Shown one piece after another: positions 37,030-45,069 of a stretch of DNA of 64,000 bases (the stretch's first letter is position 1; every line of letters begins with the position of its first letter). The stretch comes from Tundrisphaera sp051175315 (lineage in GTDB: Bacteria; Planctomycetota; Planctomycetia; Isosphaerales; Isosphaeraceae). The position numbers and the translations under genes are program-made. The notes beneath the pieces were generated by a model, which worked only from the letters and a program-made list of their open reading frames with translations, made no database searches and was not told the DNA's origin. The stretch spans positions 310,001 to 374,000 of the forward strand of contig NZ_CP195100.1 of assembly GCF_051175315.1 (NCBI RefSeq), given 5' to 3'.

Positions 37030-38625
37030 ATGCTGGATTTGACGGCGATCCATGAGTCCGTGAGGAAGGAAGGGCGGATCGGGCGGCGGGCGTTCCTGGC
37101 CCAGGCCTCGGCGCTGGCGGCCCTGCCCTGGCTGGCGGGGCGGGTGCAGGGCTCGGTGCTGCGGGCCCCGTCGTTCGCGTCCGACCCCTTCACCCTGGGC
37201 GTGGCGTCGGGCGACCCGGACAACACCGGCTTCGTCCTGTGGACCCGCCTGGCCCCTTCGCCCCTGGAGCCCGGCGGCGGGATGCCGGCCGCGCCCGTCG
37301 CGGTGAGCTGGGAGATCGCCGAGGACGAGGCGATGAAGGGCGTGGTCCGCTCGGGCACGGCCCTCGCCACGCCCCAGCTCGGCCACTCGGTCCACGTCGA
37401 GGTCGAAGGGCTGAAGCCCGACCGCTGGTACTGGTATCGCTTCCGGTCCGGCGATGCCGAGACCCCGATCGCGCGGACCCGCACCCTGCCGGAGCCCTCG
37501 GCCCTGCCCGACAAGCTCCGGTTCGCGTTCGCCTCGTGCCAGCACTACGAGTCGGGCCTGTTCACCGCCTATCAACACATGGCCAAGGACGAACTCGACC
37601 TGGTGGTCCACCTGGGCGACTACATCTACGAGGGCGGGCCGGGCAAGAACAGCAAGCTCCGCACCCACTCCGGCACCAAGGAGATCGAGAGCCTGGAGGA
37701 GTATCGGGCCCGCCACGCCCAGTACAAGACCGACCCCCTGCTCCGCGCCGTCCATGCCCAGTGCCCGTGGCTGGTGACGTGGGACGACCACGAGGTCGAG
37801 AACAACTACGCCGGCACGATCCCCCAGGATCTCAAGGAAGACCCGGTCGCCTGGCTGGCCCGGCGGGCGAACGCCTACCAGGCCTATTACGAGGCGATGC
37901 CGCTCCGCCGCCGCTCCCTGCCCCGCGGCCCGGAGATGCAGCTCTATCGCAAGGCGACGTACGGCCGCCTCGCCGAGTTCCTCGTGCTGGACACCCGCCA
38001 GTACCGCACCGACCAGCCCAACAACGACACCAAGGTCGACCTGAATGCGGCCGCGCTCGACCCCAGGAACACCCTCCTGGGCGCGAAGCAGAACGGCTGG
38101 CTCAAGGCGTCGCTCCTCCAATCCCAGTCCAACTGGAACGTCCTGGCCCAGCAGGTCATGATGGGCCTGGTCGACCGCACCCCCGGCGACGAGCGCCACT
38201 TCTCGATGGACCAGTGGCCCAGCGCCTATCACGAGCGGATGGAGCTGATGCGCTGGATCGCCGAGCGCAAGGTCCCCAACCCGGTCGTCCTGACCGGGGA
38301 CATCCACAGCAACTGGGTCAACGACCTCCGCGTCGACGACCGTCGGGCCGAAGACCCGGTCGTGGCCACCGAGTTCGTCGGCACCTCGATCAGCAGCGGC
38401 GGCAACGGCTCGCAGAACCTCAAGGCCGCCGAGACGCTCCGGGCCGAGAACCCCTGCGTCAAGTTCTTCAACGCCCAGCGCGGCTACGTCCGCTGCACCG
38501 TCACGCCCGCGTCGTGGCAGAGCGACTACGTCGTGGTCGAGGACGTGACCAAGCCGGACCAGCCCGCCGTCCTCCGCGCCTCGTTCGCCGTCGAATCCGG
38601 CAAGCCGGGGGCCCAGACGGCCTGA
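37030..38625 (+). CDS. phoD: alkaline phosphatase D family phosphodiesterase/phosphatase
   Basis: The 531-residue protein has a Tat signal (GRRAFLAQASALAALPWLAG), a PhoD N-terminal fibronectin-like domain (FTLGVASGDPDNTGFVLWTR) and the metallophosphatase domain. Metal-binding motifs are visible: FAFASCQHYESG, VVHLGDYIYEG, WLVTWDDHEVENNY and VVLTGDIHSNW. PhoD enzymes are exported, Ca/Fe-dependent and release phosphate from phosphomono- and diesters. It is a single-gene unit with a strong terminator behind it. No PHO box is recognised. Confidence 0.92.
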   Translation: MLDLTAIHESVRKEGRIGRRAFLAQASALAALPWLAGRVQGSVLRAPSFASDPFTLGVASGDPDNTGFVLWTRLAPSPLEPGGGMPAAPVAVSWEIAEDEAMKGVVRSGTALATPQLGHSVHVEVEGLKPDRWYWYRFRSGDAETPIARTRTLPEPSALPDKLRFAFASCQHYESGLFTAYQHMAKDELDLVVHLGDYIYEGGPGKNSKLRTHSGTKEIESLEEYRARHAQYKTDPLLRAVHAQCPWLVTWDDHEVENNYAGTIPQDLKEDPVAWLARRANAYQAYYEAMPLRRRSLPRGPEMQLYRKATYGRLAEFLVLDTRQYRTDQPNNDTKVDLNAAALDPRNTLLGAKQNGWLKASLLQSQSNWNVLAQQVMMGLVDRTPGDERHFSMDQWPSAYHERMELMRWIAERKVPNPVVLTGDIHSNWVNDLRVDDRRAEDPVVATEFVGTSISSGGNGSQNLKAAETLRAENPCVKFFNAQRGYVRCTVTPASWQSDYVVVEDVTKPDQPAVLRASFAVESGKPGAQTA

Positions 38626-38665
38626 GCCCGGCCCGCCCCCAGCCCGAGATCGGAGATCCCGCCGA

Positions 38666-38709
38666 GGCCCGGCCCCGATGCGAACCGTCGCATCGGGGCC
38701 GGGCCTTTT
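38666..38709 (+). terminator. intrinsic terminator of the PhoD gene
   Basis: A perfect 18-base-pair stem (38666-38683 with 38688-38705) with a four-base loop is followed directly by TTTT. This is the clearest rho-independent terminator in the window. Confidence 0.9.
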
Positions 38710-38774
38710 CGACGGATCCACCCGCCAGCGGGAAGAATACCTGATCAGTCCGATCGAGAATGTCGATTATTGGC

Positions 38775-38803
38775 TTGACCGGCGGCGGAAGGGCCGCTTT
38801 AAT
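38775..38803 (+). promoter_or_regulatory. sigma70-type promoter of the YezD-like gene
   Basis: TTGACC (38775-38780), a 17-base spacer and TTTAAT (38798-38803) lie 50 bases before the YezD-like ATG and just past the PhoD terminator. It may also drive the DUF1559, DUF1549/DUF1553 and DUF1501 genes that follow. Confidence 0.65.
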
Positions 38804-38853
38804 GTTCGCAGAAGCCAGGGGCCAGCCCCTCCGGACCCGCGAGGAGTTTCGCC

Positions 38854-39036
38854 ATGACCAGCCGAGCGGACGACGCCGAGGACGACCGGGCCGCCCGGAC
38901 GCCGAGCCCGGGCGACCAGGAACTGGAGCAGATCCGCCGCGCGGTCAAGGGCCTGCGGTTCGGCGAGGTCCGGGTGGTCGTCCAGGACGGGGTCATCGTC
39001 CAGATCGACCGGGTGGAGAAGCTCCGGCTCCGCTGA
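38854..39036 (+). CDS. YezD family (DUF2292) small protein
   Basis: The 60-residue protein has the family core RFGEVRVVVQDGVIVQIDRV followed by EKLRLR; the first 20 residues are acidic and likely disordered. An AGGAG ribosome site lies eight bases upstream. YezD proteins are small beta-rich proteins without a proven role; in several bacteria they are encoded near sulfur or iron-sulfur genes. Here the gene is first in a run of four genes reading through a DUF1559 protein to a DUF1549/DUF1553-DUF1501 pair. Confidence 0.85.
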   Translation: MTSRADDAEDDRAARTPSPGDQELEQIRRAVKGLRFGEVRVVVQDGVIVQIDRVEKLRLR

Positions 39037-39165
39037 TCGCGGCCGGATGCCCCCGCATCAGACTCACTGCCGACCCGTCATCCGGGAGGCGCACCGATTC
39101 TTCGAAACCAGCGACCCGCCGACCGGTCCCACCGGAGGCCATCGCCGATTCGTCGGAGCGCTTGC

Positions 39166-40359
39166 ATGCCCGCCTCGAAACAGGATGTTCGGCCGATCCA
39201 GGCCCCCGCCTTCTTCCCCGCCGCCCTCTCCTCCTCGAATCCCACCCCTTGCGCATCGACGTGCCGGCGAGGCTTCACCCTCATCGAACTGCTGGTGGTG
39301 ATCGCGATCATCGCGGTGCTGATCGCCCTGCTCCTGCCCGCCGTGCAGGCGGCCCGAGAGGCGGCCCGGCGGATCCAGTGCACCAGCAATCTCAAGCAGA
39401 TCGGCCTGGCGCTTCACAATTATGAAAGCGCCAACAACTGCTTCCCGCCCGGGGCGCTCGGCCTGTACCCCGGCGGCAACCTGACCTCGACCATCATCAA
39501 CAACCAGGGGCCGAGCGCCGTCAGCCGGATGCTCAACCACCTGGAGCAGGCGGCGTTGTTCAACGCCCTGAACTTCTCGGTGGCCGTGTTCAACGAGTCC
39601 AACGGCATCGCGATGAACACGACGGTGACCACGGCCCAGTTGAGCGTCTTCCTGTGCCCGTCGAGCCCCGGGGCCAACTGGAACTTTCAGGGGGCGACGG
39701 CCCCGCTGGGCCAGTACAAGGCGCCGGGCAACAGCTACTTCGCGTCGGTCGGTTCGACGCTGGAATTCGCCATGCAGCAGGACAAGGGGCCGCCCAACGG
39801 GCCGTTCCCCTACCTCGGCTCGAAGGGGTCGGCCACCGGGCTCCGCGACGTCGCCGACGGCACCAGCAACACCATCGGCTTCGGCGAATGGAAGATCGGC
39901 TCCGGCGTCCAGGGGACCCGATCAATCCAGGACGTGATCTTCGTCGGCAGCTTCCCCGCCGGCACGGCGCGGAACAACGGCACGCTGAACATGCCGCACC
40001 CGACCCTGGTCTCGAGCTTCAAGCCGTGGCTGGAACAGTGCGGCGAGCTGTATCGGTCGGGCGGCGGCCGGATGGGCAAGACGCCCACCCTGGGGGAGGC
40101 CTGGTCGTTCGGCCTGATGGGCTACTCGCAGGGCAATGTCCTGCTCCCGCCCAATGCCCCGTACCCGAACTGCAACGCGGCGGCCAGCGGCATCCAGAAC
40201 CCCGGCGTCTTCGGCCTGAGCAGCTTCCACCCCGGCGGTGCCAACGCCCTCTTGCTCGACGGCTCGGTCCGGTTCCTCAAGGATTCGACCAACCAGCAGA
40301 CGATCTGGGCCCTCGGGTCGACCCGCCAGGGCGAGATCATCTCGGCGGACGCATTCTGA
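39166..40359 (+). CDS. DUF1559 protein with prepilin-type N-terminus
   Basis: The 397-residue protein has a long leader of about 36 residues, then the prepilin peptidase site RRG/FTLIELLVV and the hydrophobic helix IAIIAVLIALLLPAVQ, followed by AAREAARRIQCTSNLKQIGL, the DUF1559 hallmark. The C-terminus has the FHPGGANALLLDGSVRFLKD motif found in nearly all family members. The family is expanded to dozens of copies in planctomycetes; type II secretion or pilus-like assemblies are suspected. It lies between the YezD-like gene and the second DUF1549/DUF1553-DUF1501 pair. Confidence 0.93.
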   Translation: MPASKQDVRPIQAPAFFPAALSSSNPTPCASTCRRGFTLIELLVVIAIIAVLIALLLPAVQAAREAARRIQCTSNLKQIGLALHNYESANNCFPPGALGLYPGGNLTSTIINNQGPSAVSRMLNHLEQAALFNALNFSVAVFNESNGIAMNTTVTTAQLSVFLCPSSPGANWNFQGATAPLGQYKAPGNSYFASVGSTLEFAMQQDKGPPNGPFPYLGSKGSATGLRDVADGTSNTIGFGEWKIGSGVQGTRSIQDVIFVGSFPAGTARNNGTLNMPHPTLVSSFKPWLEQCGELYRSGGGRMGKTPTLGEAWSFGLMGYSQGNVLLPPNAPYPNCNAAASGIQNPGVFGLSSFHPGGANALLLDGSVRFLKDSTNQQTIWALGSTRQGEIISADAF

Positions 40360-40375
40360 ACCGTCGATGCGACGC

Positions 40376-40398
40376 GGGCGGGGCGATCGTCCCCGCCC
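40376..40398 (+). terminator. intercistronic hairpin after the DUF1559 gene
   Basis: GGGCGGGG (40376-40383) pairs with CCCCGCCC (40391-40398) over a seven-base loop, 17 bases past the DUF1559 stop and 42 bases before the next start. With no T-tract it may stabilise or attenuate rather than fully terminate. Confidence 0.4.
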
Positions 40399-40439
40399 CG
40401 TCTCGGATGATCGCCCAACCCATACCGGAGCCCGAGCCC

Positions 40440-43094
40440 ATGTTCGCCCGCCCGCGTGCCCTTGCGCCGATCGCTTCCCTTCTGCTCTCCGCCGCATTGC
40501 CGGCGGTGGGGGCCGAGCCGGCCACCTCGCCGGCCACGCCCGACCCGGCGGCCCTGGAATTCTTCGAGAGGAAGGTCCGGCCGGTCCTGGTCGACAACTG
40601 CTATAACTGCCACTCCGCCAACACCAACGCCAAGGGCGGCCTGCGGGTCGACGACCGCGTTGGCCTCCTGGTGGGCGGCAGCGGCGGGGCGGCGGTGGTC
40701 CCCGGATCGCCCGACGAGAGCCTGCTGATCCAGGCCGTCCGCCACGCCGACGGCGTCCCCCAGATGCCGCCCAAGAAGCAACTGAGCGATGAACAGGTCG
40801 CCGACCTCGCCCGCTGGATCGCCGACGGCGCCGCGTGGCCCCAGGAGACGGCGGCGGTCGCCGTCAACAAGCCCAACGAGGCCTACGACAAGCTCCGACG
40901 CGAGCATTGGGCCTGGCAGCCTCTGGCCGACCCGGCCGTCCCCCCGGTCCGGGATGCGTCGTGGGCTCGCGACCCGATCGATGTGTTCCTGCTGGCGAAG
41001 CTCGAAGCGGCCGGACTGCCGCCGGTCGCCGACGCCGGCCGGGCCGCCCTGATCCGCCGCGCGACCTTCGACCTGACCGGCCTGCCCCCGACCCCCGAGG
41101 CCATCTCCGCGTTCTTCGCCGACGGATCGCCCGATGCTTTCGCCTCGGTCGTGGATCGCCTGCTGGCCTCGCCGGCCTTCGGAGAACGCTGGGGCCGGCA
41201 CTGGCTCGACGTCGCCCGCTATGGCGAGTCGACCGGCTCGTCGCGGAACATCCCCTTCCCCCACGCCTGGCGGTATCGCGACTACGTCATCGATGCCTTC
41301 AACGCCGACAAGCCCTATGACCGGTTCATCCGCGAGCAGGTGGCCGGCGACCTCCTCCCCGCCGAGACGCCCGAGCGTCGGCAGGAGCAGCAGGTGGCTA
41401 CCGGGTTCCTGGCCCTCGGGGTCAAGGACGTGAACCAGCGGTTCAAGGTCCGGTTCCTGATGGACAACGTCGACGAGCAGATCGACACGGTCTCGCGGTC
41501 GGTCCTGGGCCTGACCGTCAGTTGCGCCCGGTGCCACGACCACAAGTTCGACCCGATCCCCACGGCCGACTACTACGCCCTGGCGGGCATCTTCCGCAGC
41601 ACCGACCTCTGCGCCGGGGTCCGCAACAAGATGGGCGGCGGCGGGCTCGACTATTACGACCCGGCCATGCTGATCCCGCTCGGCGACTCGGCCGGCCCCA
41701 AAGGCGAGGATCACGAGGCGAAGGTCGCCGAGGCGAAGAAGGCGTATGAGGCCGCCCGCAAGGAGTTCGAGGCGATCCGGGGGACGCCCGAGGGCCTGAA
41801 GATCGCCGCCAACGGACGCCCCGCCCAGTTCCCGTTCCGCCAGAAGATGCTCAAGGCCCAGGCGGCGCTCGCCGACCTGACCGACCCGTCGCTCCACGGC
41901 CCGGTGGCCCTCGGGGTCCGCGACTCGGGGCAGCCGGCCGACACCGAGATCCGCCTCCGGGGCGAGGCCGAAAAGCTCGGCCCGATCGTCCCGCGCGGCT
42001 TCCTCGGCGTCCTCAATCTTCCCGACGCGCCCGGCATCGACCCGGCCCATAGCGGCCGCCTGGAACTGGCGCAATGGCTGACCCGGCCCGACAACCCGCT
42101 CACTTCCCGGGTCATGGCCAACCGGGTCTGGCAACACCTGTTCGGCCGCGGGCTGGCCGCCAGCGTGGACAACTACGGCGTCACCGGCGACCCGCCCACC
42201 CATCCGGAACTGCTCGATCACCTGGCCAACCGGTTCGTCCGTGACGGCTGGTCGGTCAAGCGGCTGGTCCGTGCCCTGGTGCTGAGCCGGGCCTATCAGC
42301 TGGGAACCGAGGCCACCCCGGCCCACCTGGAGGCCGACCCGTCCAACCGCCTGATCTGGCGGCATGCCCCGCGCCGGCTCGACGCCGAGGAGATCCGCGA
42401 CGCGACCCTGATGGCCGCCGGCACCCTCGACCCGTCCCGGCCGCCTGCATCGCCGGCCAAAGACTTGAAGGTGATCGAGCTGCCCAACAACGGGGCCCTG
42501 GCCCGAGGGCTGGCCGATGCAGCCCGGTCGAGCCGGCACCGGGGCGTCTACTTGCCTCTGGTCCGGGGGATCACCCCGACCGCGCTGGAGGTCTTCGACT
42601 TCGCCGAGCAGGGGATGGTCACCGGCCGCCGCGACGTGACCACCGTGGCGACCCAGGCCCTCTACCTCATGAATGACCCCCTGGTTCGCAAGCAGTCGCT
42701 GGCCCTGGCCGGGCGCCTCCTGGATCGCTCCGACCTCGACGACGATGGCCGGGTGGACCTGGCCTATCGGCTCGTGGTCGGCCGATCGGCGAACTCGGGC
42801 GAGGTCGAGCGGGCCCGCGCCTTCCTGGCCGACTTCGAGTCCGCCGCTGCCAATGAGCCCGAGCCGGCCCCGACGGTGGTCGCCGTCGCCGACGTCAAGC
42901 CGGCCCCCGCCGAGGACACGACCAAGTCTGGCGACAACAAGAAGCCCGCCCCGCCGATCGACCCGGACGAGGTCATCAACGTGGACGCCCCGATCGTCGA
43001 GGAAGTGATCCGCGCCAACAGCCCCCGGGCCGCCGCCTGGGCCGGCTTCTGCCAGGCGTTGCTGGGCTCCGCCGAATTCCGCTACCTCCCCTGA
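40440..43094 (+). CDS. planctomycete cytochrome-c-type DUF1549/DUF1553 protein (second copy)
   Basis: The 884-residue protein starts at the ATG at 40440, which opens the signal peptide FARPRALAPIASLLLSAALP; an ATG at 40407 is also in frame. Heme-type motifs are C54-x2-C57-H58 (PSCyt1) and C362-x2-C365-H366 (SCARCHDHKFDP, DUF1549). DUF1553 follows without the LamG-like insert of the first copy. Near the C-terminus (about 805-850) lies a Pro/Ala/Lys-rich insert around EPAPTVVAVADVKPAPAED before the final SPRAAAWAGFCQALLGSAEF. It pairs with the DUF1501 gene 32 bases downstream. Confidence 0.92.
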   Translation: MFARPRALAPIASLLLSAALPAVGAEPATSPATPDPAALEFFERKVRPVLVDNCYNCHSANTNAKGGLRVDDRVGLLVGGSGGAAVVPGSPDESLLIQAVRHADGVPQMPPKKQLSDEQVADLARWIADGAAWPQETAAVAVNKPNEAYDKLRREHWAWQPLADPAVPPVRDASWARDPIDVFLLAKLEAAGLPPVADAGRAALIRRATFDLTGLPPTPEAISAFFADGSPDAFASVVDRLLASPAFGERWGRHWLDVARYGESTGSSRNIPFPHAWRYRDYVIDAFNADKPYDRFIREQVAGDLLPAETPERRQEQQVATGFLALGVKDVNQRFKVRFLMDNVDEQIDTVSRSVLGLTVSCARCHDHKFDPIPTADYYALAGIFRSTDLCAGVRNKMGGGGLDYYDPAMLIPLGDSAGPKGEDHEAKVAEAKKAYEAARKEFEAIRGTPEGLKIAANGRPAQFPFRQKMLKAQAALADLTDPSLHGPVALGVRDSGQPADTEIRLRGEAEKLGPIVPRGFLGVLNLPDAPGIDPAHSGRLELAQWLTRPDNPLTSRVMANRVWQHLFGRGLAASVDNYGVTGDPPTHPELLDHLANRFVRDGWSVKRLVRALVLSRAYQLGTEATPAHLEADPSNRLIWRHAPRRLDAEEIRDATLMAAGTLDPSRPPASPAKDLKVIELPNNGALARGLADAARSSRHRGVYLPLVRGITPTALEVFDFAEQGMVTGRRDVTTVATQALYLMNDPLVRKQSLALAGRLLDRSDLDDDGRVDLAYRLVVGRSANSGEVERARAFLADFESAAANEPEPAPTVVAVADVKPAPAEDTTKSGDNKKPAPPIDPDEVINVDAPIVEEVIRANSPRAAAWAGFCQALLGSAEFRYLP

Positions 43095-43126
43095 CCCGAT
43101 CACGACTTATTGTCAAGGAACGAGAT

Positions 43127-44515
43127 ATGTCGAATCACGATGAATTGGGCACGGCCCGGGGCCATTTCTCCCGCCGCCAGGCTCTGAAAGGCGCCGGGAT
43201 CGGCTTCGGCCACCTGGCCCTGGCCGGCCTGCTCGGCCACGGGTCGACCAGGGCCCGAGCCGCCGATGCCCCCGGCCCGTTGGCCCCGAAGGCGCCCCAC
43301 TTCCCGGCGAAGGCCAAGCGGATCATCTTCCTGTTCATGCAGGGGGCCACGTCCCAGATGGACACCTGGGAGTACAAGCCGAAGCTCCAGGAGGACGACG
43401 GCAAGGTCGGCCCGGGGGGCGGCACGCTCACGGGTTCCAAGTTCAAGTTCGCCCAGCACGGCCAGACCGGGACGTGGGTCTCCGAGCTCTACCCCCACAC
43501 GGCCAAGCATGTCGATAAGATGTGCTTCCTCCGGGGCCTGCACACCGACACCCCGGCCCACCCGGAGGCGGTCATGCAGATCCACACCGGGGTGAGCCTG
43601 GCGACGCTCACCCGGCCGTCGATGGGCTCGTGGCTCCTCTACGGCCTCGGCACCGAGAATCAGGATCTGCCCGGTTACATCACCATCAACCCCCCGCCCA
43701 ACTTCGGCGGTGCGGCCAACTACGGCTCGGCCTTCCTGCCCGCCCACTTCCAGGGGACGCGGATCAGCGACTCCGGCTACCTGCCCAACATCAAGGCCCG
43801 GGCGTCGTCGCCGCTCCAGCGCCGGCAGATCGACCTCGTCCAGGCGATGAACCGCGACCTCGCGGCCAACCCCGGCGCCCCGGACCAGCTCGACGGCGTG
43901 ATCCAGTCGTATGAACTCGCCTTCCGGATGCAGGACAAGGTGCCCGACCTGCTGGACATCTCCCGCGAGCCCGAGCACGTCCGCGAGGCCTACGGCGTCA
44001 AGGACGGCCCGGCCGGCAGCTTCGCCCGCCAGTGCCTGATGGCCCGCCGCCTGAGCGAGGCCGGCGTCCGGTTCGTCGAGGTCTGCCACCCCGGCTGGGA
44101 CCAGCACAACAACCTCCACCAGGGCCTGATCCGCAACTCGCTGGCCACCGACCAGCCCACCGCCGCCCTGCTGGCCGACCTGGAACAACGCGGCCTGCTG
44201 GACGAGACCCTGGTCCTGTTCGGCTCCGAGTTCGGCCGCCTGCCGACCGCCCAGGGCGTGGACGGCCGCGACCACAACATCACCGGCTACCCGATGTGGC
44301 TGGCCGGCGCCGGGATCAAGGCGGGCTACTCCCACGGCGCGACCGACGAATACGGCCTGGCCGCCGTCGAGGGTCGGATGCACACCAACGACCTCCACGC
44401 CACCATCCTGGCCCTGATGGGCCTGGACCACGAGCGGCTCAACTACCGCTACGCCGGCCGCGACTTCCGCCTCACCGATGTCGCCGGCAACGTCGCCCGC
44501 GAGGTCTTCGCCTGA
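43127..44515 (+). CDS. DUF1501 family protein, Tat-exported (second copy)
   Basis: The 462-residue protein has AAGGAACGAG before the ATG and a twin-arginine signal (SRRQALKGAGIGFGHLALAG). The DUF1501 domain has FLFMQGATSQMDTWEYKPKL, FVEVCHPGWDQHNNLHQ, LVLFGSEFGRLP and DLHATILALMGLDHERLNYR. It resembles the copy at 4002-5411 in layout but is clearly diverged, and the two pairs differ in their partner's insert, so they probably act on different substrates. Confidence 0.93.
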   Translation: MSNHDELGTARGHFSRRQALKGAGIGFGHLALAGLLGHGSTRARAADAPGPLAPKAPHFPAKAKRIIFLFMQGATSQMDTWEYKPKLQEDDGKVGPGGGTLTGSKFKFAQHGQTGTWVSELYPHTAKHVDKMCFLRGLHTDTPAHPEAVMQIHTGVSLATLTRPSMGSWLLYGLGTENQDLPGYITINPPPNFGGAANYGSAFLPAHFQGTRISDSGYLPNIKARASSPLQRRQIDLVQAMNRDLAANPGAPDQLDGVIQSYELAFRMQDKVPDLLDISREPEHVREAYGVKDGPAGSFARQCLMARRLSEAGVRFVEVCHPGWDQHNNLHQGLIRNSLATDQPTAALLADLEQRGLLDETLVLFGSEFGRLPTAQGVDGRDHNITGYPMWLAGAGIKAGYSHGATDEYGLAAVEGRMHTNDLHATILALMGLDHERLNYRYAGRDFRLTDVAGNVAREVFA

Positions 44516-44552
44516 GCCACGCGTCCCCCCTCCTCCGGCGGCGGATGTCTTT

Positions 44553-44597
44553 CTACGGGTTATGCCGTTGACCCCAATACGGCCTAAACCGTAGAGT
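44553..44597 (+). promoter_or_regulatory. nested palindromic operator overlapping the BlaI-type gene promoter
   Basis: The arms CTACGGGTTA (44553-44562) and TAAACCGTAG (44585-44594) are inverted repeats with one mismatch. Inside them GCCGT (44564-44568) pairs with ACGGC (44579-44583), giving a 42-base nested dyad. A possible promoter, TTGACC (44568-44573) and TAGAGT (44592-44597) with an 18-base spacer, lies within it, 46 bases before the BlaI-type start. Autoregulation by that repressor is the natural reading. Confidence 0.6.
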
Positions 44598-44643
44598 GGC
44601 ATCCGTCGCCGGCATTCGCAATCACGGATGGGGGGATGACCCG

Positions 44644-45069
44644 ATGGTACGACCACGCGCCGAGCATCCGACGCCGGGCGAGTTGGAGATCCTCAAGATC
44701 CTGTGGGACCGGGACGGCCCGGCCACGGTCCGCGACGTCCTGGCGGAGGTGAACCGCCGGCACGAGCCGCCGAGGGCCTATACCTCGGTGATGAGCCTGA
44801 TGAACGTGATGGCCGACAAGGGTCTGCTCCGGCGCACCCCCCGGGGCCGGGCGTTCGCCTATGTCCCCGCCTCGCCCCGAGAACAGACGTTGCGGTCGAT
44901 GCTGGGCGAGACGCTGGAGCGGGCCTACCAGGGGTCGGCCAGCCTGCTGGTGGCCCACCTGCTCGACCAGTCGACGCCCTCGGCCGAGGAACTCGACCGG
45001 ATCCGGGCACTGCTCGACGGCTACGAGAGCCGCCGCGCGGGCGAGGCCCGGGAAGGGGGCGACTCATGA
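44644..45069 (+). CDS. BlaI/MecI/CopY family transcriptional repressor
   Basis: The 141-residue protein (ATG at 44644) has the winged-helix pattern of the family: LTPGELEILKILWDRDG-like entry, ATVRDVLAEVNRR, AYTSVMSLMNVMADKGLLRR as the recognition helix and wing, and a C-terminal dimerisation part with SASLLVAHLLDQ. Members bind palindromes as dimers and are inactivated by cleavage by a cognate M56 membrane protease. Here its stop overlaps the start of that protease gene (ATGA). Target genes other than itself are unknown; no beta-lactamase lies nearby. Confidence 0.92.
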   Translation: MVRPRAEHPTPGELEILKILWDRDGPATVRDVLAEVNRRHEPPRAYTSVMSLMNVMADKGLLRRTPRGRAFAYVPASPREQTLRSMLGETLERAYQGSASLLVAHLLDQSTPSAEELDRIRALLDGYESRRAGEAREGGDS

